A stretch of DNA of 64,000 nucleotides, taken from contig NZ_JAQAGY010000001.1 in NCBI RefSeq assembly GCF_027533645.1, forward strand, positions 496,001-560,000, read 5' to 3'. The position numbers and the translations under genes were made by a program. Every line of letters starts with the position of its first letter. Position 1 is the first letter of the stretch. Shown here piece after piece: positions 1 through 9,928 of the stretch. The notes under the pieces are model-generated. The model did not search any database, was not told the DNA's origin, and worked only from the letters and a program-made list of their open reading frames with translations. Source of the stretch: Paenibacillus caseinilyticus. Lineage in GTDB: Bacteria; Bacillota; Bacilli; Paenibacillales; NBRC-103111.

Positions 1-3000
1 AGCGCATAACACCTGCTCGCCGAGACCGTCCGGGACGGCGGCGACCACCGCCTCGCGGATCGCCTCGTGCTTCAATAAGGCTTGCTCGACCTCGCCGCAT
101 TCGATTCGAATGCCTCTGATCTTCACTTGGGTATCCATTCTGCCCCAATAGACGAGATTGCCGTCAGGCAGCCACGATGCCCGGTCGCCGGTCAGATACA
201 TCTTCTCCCCCGGCACAAAGGGGTTCGGCACGAATTTCTCGTTCGTCAGCTCCTCGCGCTGCCAATAGCCTCTGGCCAGACCTGCGCCCGAGATGCATAA
301 TTCGCCATGAACGCCAATCGGCTGCAGCTGATGCATCGAATTGACAACGTACAATTGAAGATTGTCAATGGGCCTGCCGATCGGAACCGCAGCGCCCGCA
401 TCCGGCCCGCAATCATAGTAGCTGACGTCGACGGCAGCTTCCGTCGGGCCATATAGATTGACCAGCTTGGCCGAAGAATGGCCGGCGCACAATGCGGCGA
501 ACTGCTGCACTTGATGGGGCTTCAGCGCCTCTCCGCTGGTGAACACATAGTGGAGTCCGGATAAATCGGCTGTCTGCTGCGGCTGTCTGGCGTATTCCAT
601 GAAGACATGCAGCATGGAAGGGACGAAGTGCATGACCGATATACGGTGCTCCCTGATCGCCCTCAGCATACGTTGCGGCTCTTTCTCTCCGCCCGGTTCA
701 AGCAGGTAGACCGACGCCCCGACCATGCCCCACCAGAACAACTCCCACACCGAGACATCAAAAGAAATAGGCGTTTTCTGCAGGATGACATCCTCGCCGG
801 TCAGCGGGTACTTGCGCTGCATCCATAACAGCCGGTTGACAATGGCCCGGTGCTCGACCATGACGCCTTTGGGGTTGCCTGTGGAGCCCGAGGTATAAAT
901 CACGTAGGCCAGATCATCGGGCCCGCTGCCTGCAGGCAGATTGTCCGGCCCCATATGACTGTAGGCCGATTCATCGTCCAGGTCGATAAGCGTGTACGCT
1001 TGACCAAGCAGCGCTTTCCACTTGCTCTGCACCGCTATAACCGCAGCCCGGCTATCCGCCAATAGATACGATATCCGCTCCTCAGGCAGTGTAGGGTCAA
1101 TGGGCAAATAAGCGCCGCCCGCCTTTAGGATAGCCATGATGCCTACCATCATCGATAGCGACCGTTCGGCAACAATCGGAACAACCGTATCACGCTGCAC
1201 GCCGCTTTCCCGTAATATCCGCGCCAGCCGGTTCGCTTTCTCATTAAGCTGCCTGTAAGTAAGGCTGCCTTCGGACGAAGCAACCGCTTGACGGTCCGGC
1301 GTCATCGCCGCCTGCTTTTCAAAGTATACATGCAGCGTTAGGCTTGTCGGATGCGGATAGCGGGTATCGTTAAATGTGTGCAGAATCAGCTCCGTCTCGT
1401 CCTCCGAAATCAAGGAGAAAGCGGCGCAGTCCGACTGCGGATGCTCCGTTATTTGCTCCAGCACGTGCAGGAAATGTCCGGCCAGCCGCTCCATGCTTTC
1501 CGAACGGAACAGCTTCGTATTATATTCCAGAGCGGCGTTTAATTGCCCGGAACCACTCTGGTAGATGTCCAGCTTGAAATCCAGCTTGGCCGTCTTGGTA
1601 TGCAGAACTTCCGGGGTCAAGCTGCAGTCCTCGCCGTGCAGGCGGACGTCGGCATCCATCTGATTATGCAGGATGAGCATCGTGTCGAATAACGGATTGC
1701 GCGAGCCGTCAACCGGCAGCGCCGTGTCCATCCATGCCGTGGAGGAAGTATCCTGATGCTCATAAGCCTGCAGCAGCCTATGCTGCACGAGACGGACATG
1801 CTCGGTGAACGCAAGCTCCTCGTCGACCTTGATAAAGACGGGCAAGAATTGGTTGAACATCCCTCCCATGCGTTCCACATCGGGATGAGTTCTTCCGGCA
1901 GACAGCGATCCGATGACCATCTCCTGTTGGTCCGTATATAGATAAAGCAGCAGCGAGTAAGCGGCGAACAGAACGCTGTTCAGGGTCAACCCCCGCTGCT
2001 CAGCAAAGCCATGCAGCCGCCCGGATAAGTCCGCAGGGATGGCAAAGGAAAGGGTCTCGCCTGCAAAGGTCCTTCGATCTCCCCGTGGATAATCCGCAGG
2101 CATGTCCAGTACGGGGATCGCGCCTGCAAGCTGTTCCTGCCAATAGGCATCGTTGGCGCGCATCCAGTCTGAGCTCTCCTGCCCCCGGAGCCACACCGCA
2201 TAGTCTTTATATTGAAGCGGAAGCGGCTCTAGCTCTTTGCCCTGCATGAGCATCATGAACTCTTCCAGCAGCTCTTTGATCGAGATGCCATCGGATACAA
2301 TATGGTGCACACTGACAAACAAATAGGAAGGTCCCCGCCGTTCCGTCGCATATTGGACACGGATCAGCGGCGCCTGCGTTACATCGAAGGGCTGCGTGAA
2401 TGCCGCAAAAGCCGCCTCAAGCTCCCCCTCGTTAAAGGTAGTTTCCGCCACATGGAACGGTACTTGCGTCCATACGTTCTGCCATACCTCGCTGCCGGAA
2501 CGGTGGAAGGACGTACGAAGGGGCTCATGCCTGGCGATGAGCTGCCGGAATGCCCCCTCAACCGACTCCCGTTCCAGCTTCCCTTCAATCCGCAGAGCAA
2601 GCGGGATTTGATAGGCAACTCCCACCTCGGCGAATTGCTCCAGAATAAACATTTTGTGCTGGGCGGGAGTGAGCGGATACTGCTCCTGGTAAGGAGCAGG
2701 CTGAATCGCCTCGAACGTGCGGCCGGTCGTCGACTGTTCAATCCATTCCGCTTGCCTGTACAGCTCGGGCTGCTCAAACACGAGCGCAATCGGCATCTTC
2801 ACATGAAACTGTTTGCCCACCTGCGACACGATGGCGGCGGCTTTCAGGGAGTGGCCGCCAGCTTCGAAGAAATTGTCGTACCTCCCTACGTCACCGACCT
2901 GCAGCACCTGCTTCCAGATCTCGCCCAGGCGCAGCTCCGTTTCAGTCGCCAAAGGTTCGCGATCGCCGGCATGAATTCGCTGCGGCTCAGGCAGCGCGGA

Positions 3001-6000
3001 CTTGTCGATTTTACCGTTCGGGGTAAGCGGCAGCTTGTCCAGCTGGATAATGGACGCAGGCACCATGAACGCAGGCAGCTGCCGCTTGAGCTCATACCGT
3101 AGTTCCTCGGTTGAGATGGGATGGGCCGCCACCACATAAGCGCAAAGAATCTGCTCCCCCCCTCTGGCCACAGCCGCAACCACAGCCTCCTCAATCCCCG
3201 GGCAGGCAGCGAGCTTATGCTCGATCTCGCCAAGCTCGATGCGGAAGCCCCTGATTTTCACTTGGGTATCGATTCGATCCATGAACTCCAGATTGCCATC
3301 CCCAAGCCAGCGGACCAAATCGCCCGTCTTATAAAGCCTTCGCTCCTCTTGGAAAGGATGCGCGATAAACGCCGCTTCCGATTGCTCCGGCAGGTTCAAA
3401 TACCCGCGCGCGAGACCATCTCCGGAGATGTACAGCTCACCCGGGACTCCCCGCGGTACAAGCCTGGCATCCGCATCAAGCACATACACTTCGGTATTGC
3501 TGATCGGCTTGCCGATCGGAATGGTTGCCTGACCGTCGCTCAGCGCATCGATCGGATAGAAAGTGGCAAACACGGTGGACTCGGTCGGGCCGTAGACATG
3601 GATCAGGCGATTGGGCCCCAAAGCTTGCAACGCTTTTCGGATATGAGTAACCGAAGCCCTCTCTCCGCCGAACAACATATGCCGAACCCCGGCCAACCCC
3701 TCCACATTCTCATCGACCATTGCATTAAAGAGCGCCGTGGTCGCAAAAAACAGGCTGATCTTGTTTTCTTGAATGACTTCCAGCAAGCGGGCCGTATGGA
3801 TCACATCGTCAGCGGAAAGCAGAACCAGTCTCGCGCCATTTAGCAGCGCCCCGTAAATATCGAAGGTCGATCCGTCAAAGGCATAATTCGATAACTGCAG
3901 CAGTGTATCGTCCGGTGTGATATGGATGTAGTTGACGTTCTTTACAACCCTCGCCACATTATAATGGGTGGTCTGAATGCCCTTCGGCCTTCCCGTCGAT
4001 CCTGAGGTATACATGATGTAGGCCATATCCGATGAGACGGCAGCAGCCTGCGGAGCATACTCGGGCAGATCGGCTTCCCGCGCCCGCAGTTCCTGCACCT
4101 GTACGAGCCGGATGTCAGCCGCAAGATACTGAAGAATATCGCTGCAGCTTTCAAAGTAGGCGCTCTGCGTCAGAACCGTGCTTGCTCCCGCGTCTTCTAA
4201 AATATACTGAATTCGTTCCGACGGATAATTCGGATCAATAGGCACATACGCGCAGCCGGCTTTGAGTACGGCCAATAGGGCGGTAATCATCTCAAAGGAA
4301 CGATCCAGCACGATCGCTACCGGAGCCTTGGAAGCTGCGCCATGATCGATGAGCCAATGGGCCCATTGGTTAGCCTGTTTATTCAGCTCCCCGTAGGTAA
4401 GGCTGTGTCCGTCCTTAACAAGGGCGACAGCCTGCGGATTCGCAGCCGCTTGAAGCTCGAAGAGCTCGTGCAAAGTCAGATGTTTGGGATAGGAGGATGC
4501 CGTCTCGTTGTAGGTGTGAAGCAATTGATGAACTTCGTGCCGTTCCATTAGCTCAAGGCCGGTCAGGACTTGATGGGAATGGGCAGCCGCTTGTTGAAGC
4601 AAGTGCACATAATGTCTTGCCAGCTGCTTCGCCGTTTCCGGTGTAAACAGATCCAGCGCATACTCCAGTGAAACTTCAATACCGCCATCCGTGCTGTAGC
4701 ACTCCCACGTAAGATCGACCTTTGAAGTTCCTGTGGTGATCGGCACGGGAGTAAAAAGAAGCTCTGCCGTTTGGAGCTGAGGCAGCTCCATGTTCTGCAG
4801 CGTGAACATCGTATCGAATAACGGGCTGCGTCCGGGATCCCAGGCGGCGCTTGCAAGCTCCAAAATTTCCTCATATGGAACTTCCTGATGGTCAACAGCC
4901 TCAAGCACCTGGGTATGAACGCTGCGCAGCGCCGCCAAGAACGCCGCCTCTGTATCCAAACTGAGTCGGAGCGGCAATGTATTGACGAACATTCCCGCCA
5001 CCGGAGCCATCTCGACGCGCGTTCTGCCCGAAACCGCTGTGCCGATCACGAATTCCCGCTGACCGCTGTACCTGCCAAGCAGCGTACAGTAGCCCGTGAG
5101 CAGCAGGGCATATAAGGTAACGCCGGTTTGCTGAGCCAAGCGCTGCAGCTCTGCCGTCAACTCCCGGTCGATTGTAAACCGATGCAGGCCTCCGCGATAG
5201 CTTGGGTGCAGCGGACGCGCAAAGTCTGCTGTGAGTTCAAGCTTGGGGATGCCCTGCTTGAATACGTCCCGCCAGTAGTCTCGCTGCTTTTGCATAGAGG
5301 CATCGTGTTTGCGGTTTTCTTGCCATACGACAATATCCTTGAACTGTACGGGAAGGGCCCGCAGCTCCTTGTTCTCGTAAAGGGCTATGAATTCTTTCAT
5401 CAAGATGCCCATCGAGGTTCCATCGGTAATGAGGTGGTGCATATCGAACAGCATCCTATGACGGAATTCCCCGGTGCGCAGCAATTCGATGCGGAATAAG
5501 GGGGCCTCCAAATGCGGAAAAGGCCGTATAAATGCTGCCATATGGCTGTCCAGCGTTTCTTCCGCCCAGCCGGCGGCATCTAGATAACTGATGGGCAGCG
5601 GCACCTCGGGCAGGATGCGCTGCATCCATTGTCCATCGATCATCTCGAACTTGGTGCGCAGCGCTTCATGGCGCTCCATCAGCGTGTGCCAGACGCGCGC
5701 GAACAAACCGAAGTCCAACGCGCCCTGGATGTCCATGGCTTGCGGCAAGTGATAGTTCAACAGTTCAGGATTCATTTGCTGTAGAATATAGAGCCGTTTC
5801 TGTGCAGAAGATGCCGGGTAATACTCACTTTCAGGAACCGGCTTAATAGCCTCCGCACCTACGGCAGCGGATGCCTGCTCCTGCAGCTGCCGCAAGCGCA
5901 CGGCAAGCTCTCTTGCCGTCGGGTACCGGAAAAGCTCGCTGGGTGTAAGCGTGAGGCCGAATGAGGTTTGAATCTCAGCCGCTGCATAGGCTGCCTTTAA

Positions 6001-7875
6001 CGAGTCCCCCCCTTTCTCCAGGAAGTGATCGTCCACGCCGAGCTTTTCGCTTCCGAGCGTTTTACGCCAAATGTCCAGTATACGCTGCTCATCGGCTGTC
6101 AGCGGCTCCATCGCTGCTGCGGCTTGATCCCTGTCCCCGCTTTCCGCCGAGTCCCGTTCCAGCCGTTCCAGCAGCGCTATCGTTTCGGCATACTCGCCGT
6201 TGTTCATCCGCTCAGCAAAAGCATAACGCTGAATTTTGCCGGAGGTCGTTTTGAAGATATGCTTGACCGGCACGATCAGATTCACATTCAAGCCGGTGTG
6301 ACGGTTTAACAGCTGCTGCAATTCGCGCTTCATGGGCAAAAACAGCTCGAGCTTCTTGCTCCGGAACTGGACGAACAGAGCAATCTCATCCTGCTTTCGC
6401 ACAGGATCCTGCACAGCGCATACCGCAGCCTTGCCGAGCTCCGCTCCCTTTACCCGGCTTGCGATGTACTCCAAATCATGCGGATACACATTCTGCCCGT
6501 TCACGAAAATGATATCCTTCATCCGGCCTGTAACAAACAACCGCCCGTTCCGCACAAACCCCAAATCGCCGGTATTCAGCCACCCCTCCCCGGAGATCAA
6601 GGAGGCGTTCGCTTCAGGCTGCTGATAATAGCCCCGCGTTACATTGCCGCCCCTGATATGAATGAGTCCAATGTGCTCGCTTTGCACTTCTTCGCCGTTG
6701 GGATCGCATAATTTAATCTCACAGTCTTCGACAGGATACCCCAAATCCACGACAGATATGGCTTCATCGCTGCTTCCGGTACCGGTATCCTGCGCCATCT
6801 TGATCTTATGCCCCAGCTTCAGATGATTGCGGTCCAGACGCAATGCCTGCAGCGGTTCATCCGCCGGGCTGAACGTAACGGCCAGGCTCGCTTCCGCTAA
6901 GCCGTACACGGGGAATATACTTTTCTCCTGCAAACCGTATGGTTCTAACAGCTCTGTGAACGCTCTGCTGATTTGCTCCGAGATCGGCTCCGCACCGTTA
7001 AAAATCAGGCGGACGCACGATAAATCCAGCCCCTCGGCCTGTTCAGGCTTAAAGTGCTTCAAGACATGCGCATAGCCGAAATTCGGCGAAGACAAGCAAG
7101 TAATCTTGTGCCGGGAAGCCAGCTGCAGCCACATCATCGGATTCATGACAAACATCGATGAGGGCATCTGCCATTGATGAAAACCGGCATACATCGGCGT
7201 CAAATGGAATCCGATCAGTCCCATATCGTGCGTAAGGGGCAGCCAGCTTAACGAAGAATCCAATTCGGTCGCATGGGAACCGCTTACAATGGCACGCATA
7301 TTGCAAATCAGGTTATCATGCGTTAATACGACGCCTTTCGGATCGCCCGTCGAACCGGAAGAGAACTGAATAAACGCCGTATCACAGCCCTGCGCCTCAT
7401 GCAGCTGTCCTAAGCCGGCTTTATGATCGCTGCTCCTAAGCTGCTCGATCGGCAGCACCCTGCCCTGCATTTTCTCCATCGTATCGACATCGCCCTGGTC
7501 CCGGCAATACGTTAAGTACGCTTGCCCGAATTCTTCCGTACAGAGCAAATAAGGACTCTCCAGAATAGCGCAGATTTGGGTCACCTTGAGACGAATTTCT
7601 TCCGTATGACCTGCCATGACAGGGACAGGGATGATTCCGCCCAGCAAGCAGGCCCAGAAGGAAACGATAAACGACTCGTTATCCTCCAGTTGAAAAACAA
7701 CGTGATCCTTGGCGCCGACGCCTATTTCCTGCATGGCCCCTAATCGTTCTTGGGCTTGCATAAACAGCTCGTCATAGGAAAGATACCGCTCCCGCTTCGG
7801 CTCTGCAAATGTGATTCCAGCCGCCAGATGCCGGCGTTCCGCCAGCAGTTGAGGCAAAGTGCTTACGCTCTTCAA
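1..7875 (-). CDS. Lipopeptide-type NRPS with N-terminal acyl-AMP ligase (3' end beyond window)
   Basis: Non-ribosomal peptide synthetase; 2625 codons are present without a stop, and the gene continues past the left edge. Order read from motifs: MycA-like/FAAL acyl-AMP ligase (residues ~1-560, FSSGSTGDPKG near 7345), carrier domain (GGDSLKAA near 6005), condensation (HHLITDG near 5430), adenylation (YTSGSTGRPKG near 3995), carrier (GGHSLKAA near 2855), condensation (HHIVSDG near 2300), and a second adenylation domain (YTSGSTGNPKG near 885), which is cut. Aligning pockets by eye to GrsA gives D-G-F-F-L-G-V-V-F, close to known isoleucine codes, and D-V-W-H-F-S-L-V-D, a serine code. The inferred product starts fatty acyl - Ile-like - Ser. 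The start is a TTG directly after the exporter stop, with GGTGGGG 6 nt upstream, so translation is probably coupled. Both condensation motifs look active. Confidence 0.93.
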   Translation of the reverse strand, partial: MKSVSTLPQLLAERRHLAAGITFAEPKRERYLSYDELFMQAQERLGAMQEIGVGAKDHVVFQLEDNESFIVSFWACLLGGIIPVPVMAGHTEEIRLKVTQICAILESPYLLCTEEFGQAYLTYCRDQGDVDTMEKMQGRVLPIEQLRSSDHKAGLGQLHEAQGCDTAFIQFSSGSTGDPKGVVLTHDNLICNMRAIVSGSHATELDSSLSWLPLTHDMGLIGFHLTPMYAGFHQWQMPSSMFVMNPMMWLQLASRHKITCLSSPNFGYAHVLKHFKPEQAEGLDLSCVRLIFNGAEPISEQISRAFTELLEPYGLQEKSIFPVYGLAEASLAVTFSPADEPLQALRLDRNHLKLGHKIKMAQDTGTGSSDEAISVVDLGYPVEDCEIKLCDPNGEEVQSEHIGLIHIRGGNVTRGYYQQPEANASLISGEGWLNTGDLGFVRNGRLFVTGRMKDIIFVNGQNVYPHDLEYIASRVKGAELGKAAVCAVQDPVRKQDEIALFVQFRSKKLELFLPMKRELQQLLNRHTGLNVNLIVPVKHIFKTTSGKIQRYAFAERMNNGEYAETIALLERLERDSAESGDRDQAAAAMEPLTADEQRILDIWRKTLGSEKLGVDDHFLEKGGDSLKAAYAAAEIQTSFGLTLTPSELFRYPTARELAVRLRQLQEQASAAVGAEAIKPVPESEYYPASSAQKRLYILQQMNPELLNYHLPQAMDIQGALDFGLFARVWHTLMERHEALRTKFEMIDGQWMQRILPEVPLPISYLDAAGWAEETLDSHMAAFIRPFPHLEAPLFRIELLRTGEFRHRMLFDMHHLITDGTSMGILMKEFIALYENKELRALPVQFKDIVVWQENRKHDASMQKQRDYWRDVFKQGIPKLELTADFARPLHPSYRGGLHRFTIDRELTAELQRLAQQTGVTLYALLLTGYCTLLGRYSGQREFVIGTAVSGRTRVEMAPVAGMFVNTLPLRLSLDTEAAFLAALRSVHTQVLEAVDHQEVPYEEILELASAAWDPGRSPLFDTMFTLQNMELPQLQTAELLFTPVPITTGTSKVDLTWECYSTDGGIEVSLEYALDLFTPETAKQLARHYVHLLQQAAAHSHQVLTGLELMERHEVHQLLHTYNETASSYPKHLTLHELFELQAAANPQAVALVKDGHSLTYGELNKQANQWAHWLIDHGAASKAPVAIVLDRSFEMITALLAVLKAGCAYVPIDPNYPSERIQYILEDAGASTVLTQSAYFESCSDILQYLAADIRLVQVQELRAREADLPEYAPQAAAVSSDMAYIMYTSGSTGRPKGIQTTHYNVARVVKNVNYIHITPDDTLLQLSNYAFDGSTFDIYGALLNGARLVLLSADDVIHTARLLEVIQENKISLFFATTALFNAMVDENVEGLAGVRHMLFGGERASVTHIRKALQALGPNRLIHVYGPTESTVFATFYPIDALSDGQATIPIGKPISNTEVYVLDADARLVPRGVPGELYISGDGLARGYLNLPEQSEAAFIAHPFQEERRLYKTGDLVRWLGDGNLEFMDRIDTQVKIRGFRIELGEIEHKLAACPGIEEAVVAAVARGGEQILCAYVVAAHPISTEELRYELKRQLPAFMVPASIIQLDKLPLTPNGKIDKSALPEPQRIHAGDREPLATETELRLGEIWKQVLQVGDVGRYDNFFEAGGHSLKAAAIVSQVGKQFHVKMPIALVFEQPELYRQAEWIEQSTTGRTFEAIQPAPYQEQYPLTPAQHKMFILEQFAEVGVAYQIPLALRIEGKLERESVEGAFRQLIARHEPLRTSFHRSGSEVWQNVWTQVPFHVAETTFNEGELEAAFAAFTQPFDVTQAPLIRVQYATERRGPSYLFVSVHHIVSDGISIKELLEEFMMLMQGKELEPLPLQYKDYAVWLRGQESSDWMRANDAYWQEQLAGAIPVLDMPADYPRGDRRTFAGETLSFAIPADLSGRLHGFAEQRGLTLNSVLFAAYSLLLYLYTDQQEMVIGSLSAGRTHPDVERMGGMFNQFLPVFIKVDEELAFTEHVRLVQHRLLQAYEHQDTSSTAWMDTALPVDGSRNPLFDTMLILHNQMDADVRLHGEDCSLTPEVLHTKTAKLDFKLDIYQSGSGQLNAALEYNTKLFRSESMERLAGHFLHVLEQITEHPQSDCAAFSLISEDETELILHTFNDTRYPHPTSLTLHVYFEKQAAMTPDRQAVASSEGSLTYRQLNEKANRLARILRESGVQRDTVVPIVAERSLSMMVGIMAILKAGGAYLPIDPTLPEERISYLLADSRAAVIAVQSKWKALLGQAYTLIDLDDESAYSHMGPDNLPAGSGPDDLAYVIYTSGSTGNPKGVMVEHRAIVNRLLWMQRKYPLTGEDVILQKTPISFDVSVWELFWWGMVGASVYLLEPGGEKEPQRMLRAIREHRISVMHFVPSMLHVFMEYARQPQQTADLSGLHYVFTSGEALKPHQVQQFAALCAGHSSAKLVNLYGPTEAAVDVSYYDCGPDAGAAVPIGRPIDNLQLYVVNSMHQLQPIGVHGELCISGAGLARGYWQREELTNEKFVPNPFVPGEKMYLTGDRASWLPDGNLVYWGRMDTQVKIRGIRIECGEVEQALLKHEAIREAVVAAVPDGLGEQVLCA

Positions 7876-9852
7876 TCAAGACCCCACCTTATTGTAATTG
7901 GAATATTTCTCTATTCTCCCAAGCTCCATATGAATGAACGTATCGGCTGTTTGAAAGTAACGGTCATCGTGCGTAATGCAAATGATGCAAGTCCCCTTTC
8001 TCCTCATATCCGGCAGCAGCACTTCATAGAAGAATTGGCGGTACTGCGGATCCTGATCTGCCGCCCATTCGTCCAGCAAACAAAAAGGGCGCTCCTCCAG
8101 CATGCACTGCATCAGGGCTAATCTCTTGCGCTGTCCTGTCGATAGCTGTGTGGTCGTGAACCGCCCAGCCTGCAATTCGACTTTATTTTTCAACCCGAAC
8201 AGCGTTAAATAGTTTTCGATTTCATGGTGTTTTTCCTCCGAGTCAATCCCGTACAGGCGATCAAACAAATGATACTCGCCAAACACCGCAGAGAAATGCT
8301 GACTCAGCTCTTCCGCACCTACACTTCGCCCGTTCAGCACAATCTCACCTGAAACCGGCACATACAAGCCCGTTATTAACTTGGCTAAGGTGGACTTTCC
8401 GCTGCCATTCCCGCCAGTAATAAAGACGATTTCCCCCGATTCAAACCGGCAGTTGATCGGACCGACCGTGAAGCTCTCTCCATCCGCATTTTGATAAGAA
8501 AAGATGACATCCATCAGTTCGAGCGTGTGTGCAGACCATGCGCTTTCTTCACCCGCAGCCGTTTGCGATTCATAGATTTCCATCGCTCCCATTTGTTTCT
8601 CCATCTGCTTGAGACGGTTCCAGCTTATGCGAAAACGCATAAACTCCGGAACACTATTCAGAATAAAAGAAACGTGGCCTGTTAAATAAAGGAATATAAA
8701 TACATACTCCCTCAGCATCGTATTCGGGCTGTCCGGAAGAAAGAAGGGAAACAAAAATACAACAGCGCCGATTACCATCACAAATAACAGCTCGCCGACG
8801 AGGATGACATGCGAATACATGAGACTGCTTTTCACCCTTTTCGTCATGTAAGCGTACGTGTAACTTTTCAAGTCCTCCGCAAATTGCTGCTTTTTCAGCC
8901 AATGAAGCGTCAGCTCGCGGAAGCCTTTAACGAGATCATGAATGAACTTAAAGAAAATATGCTGGACGCTCCGCGTTTCTTCCGTAAGCTGGTTCCCCTT
9001 CCGCGCGACAACAAAATAAAGCGCAGAGCTTGCGAGTATGATCGCAAACGAAAACAAGAAACCGTATATATTAATCCAGCCCAAATACACAAAACCGAAA
9101 AAGACAATGACGATACTCGTAAACGCACTCACAAATAAATTCACAAAATTGCTGATCGTCTCCACATCATTATTGATGCACGTCAGGATCTTATCGCCGC
9201 CGATAGCTTCCACATTCTGATACCGGGAGTGAAGCAGCTTGTGAATCATATCCATCCGTTTCTCATAAACAATTAAATTCGAGAGCCGGACCATCTGGGA
9301 ACGGATATACCGTTGACTGACAAAGTAGATGCCGATCGTTACCGCAAAGCAAACAAAAAACTCGTACCTGGCATCACGGTCAACAGCCAGGGCCTGATTA
9401 ATAACGAAGATCATGAACGTATACGCCAGTCCGCTTCCCAGGCTTAGCAGAACAAGAGGCGCATAGGTTACCTTAGGTTCAAGCGGAAACAGGTAATGAA
9501 CCAACCAATTCAATAAAAATAAGAAGATGGCGAAAGCGCTTACGACCATGGCCGTTATGACCTGATCGGACAGCGTCATGACATAAGTTTGCCATACATC
9601 ATGCTGCGCTAAAAAAGTGAAGCCAAACAAACCTAAGCCAAGGAGTACAACAGCCATAATAAGCAAATTCCGAATTTGATTACTTGCTATTTTTGTCAAG
9701 CCTCTCCTTGTTTCATAGATTTGCAGGAATGTCTTCGATACGATATATAATCCTGTCCCCCCCATTAAAAAAGCTAAACCTAGAATCACAATTCCCGTCT
9801 GCGCAAATCCGACTTCCGCCCCCGTCATATGGTCACTGTACACCCTCTTCAT
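7876..9852 (-). CDS. Cyclic peptide/siderophore-type ABC exporter, fused TMD-NBD (SyrD/PvdE-like)
   Basis: Half-transporter of 658 residues with about six membrane segments in the first ~320 residues and a C-terminal ATPase. Visible ATPase motifs are Walker A GGNGSGKST, a variant signature STGQRKR, Walker B CLLDEWAAD and the H-loop THD. The STGQRKR signature is typical of the SyrD/PvdE group that moves NRPS products across the membrane. It sits between the acyltransferase and the NRPS in the same direction and abuts the NRPS start, so export of the lipopeptide is the natural inference. The ATG at 9852 is preferred because AGGAG lies 8 nt upstream; a TTG seven codons earlier lacks this. A siderophore or other peptide cargo cannot be excluded. 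Confidence 0.9.
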   Translation of the reverse strand: MKRVYSDHMTGAEVGFAQTGIVILGLAFLMGGTGLYIVSKTFLQIYETRRGLTKIASNQIRNLLIMAVVLLGLGLFGFTFLAQHDVWQTYVMTLSDQVITAMVVSAFAIFLFLLNWLVHYLFPLEPKVTYAPLVLLSLGSGLAYTFMIFVINQALAVDRDARYEFFVCFAVTIGIYFVSQRYIRSQMVRLSNLIVYEKRMDMIHKLLHSRYQNVEAIGGDKILTCINNDVETISNFVNLFVSAFTSIVIVFFGFVYLGWINIYGFLFSFAIILASSALYFVVARKGNQLTEETRSVQHIFFKFIHDLVKGFRELTLHWLKKQQFAEDLKSYTYAYMTKRVKSSLMYSHVILVGELLFVMVIGAVVFLFPFFLPDSPNTMLREYVFIFLYLTGHVSFILNSVPEFMRFRISWNRLKQMEKQMGAMEIYESQTAAGEESAWSAHTLELMDVIFSYQNADGESFTVGPINCRFESGEIVFITGGNGSGKSTLAKLITGLYVPVSGEIVLNGRSVGAEELSQHFSAVFGEYHLFDRLYGIDSEEKHHEIENYLTLFGLKNKVELQAGRFTTTQLSTGQRKRLALMQCMLEERPFCLLDEWAADQDPQYRQFFYEVLLPDMRRKGTCIICITHDDRYFQTADTFIHMELGRIEKYSNYNKVGS

Positions 9853-9928
9853 ACATAGTAAATGCTCCTGCAAATCCGAATGGTTTACGGGCGCCGACTC
9901 AGCTTTGCTGCCAAAATGTGCAGCAAGT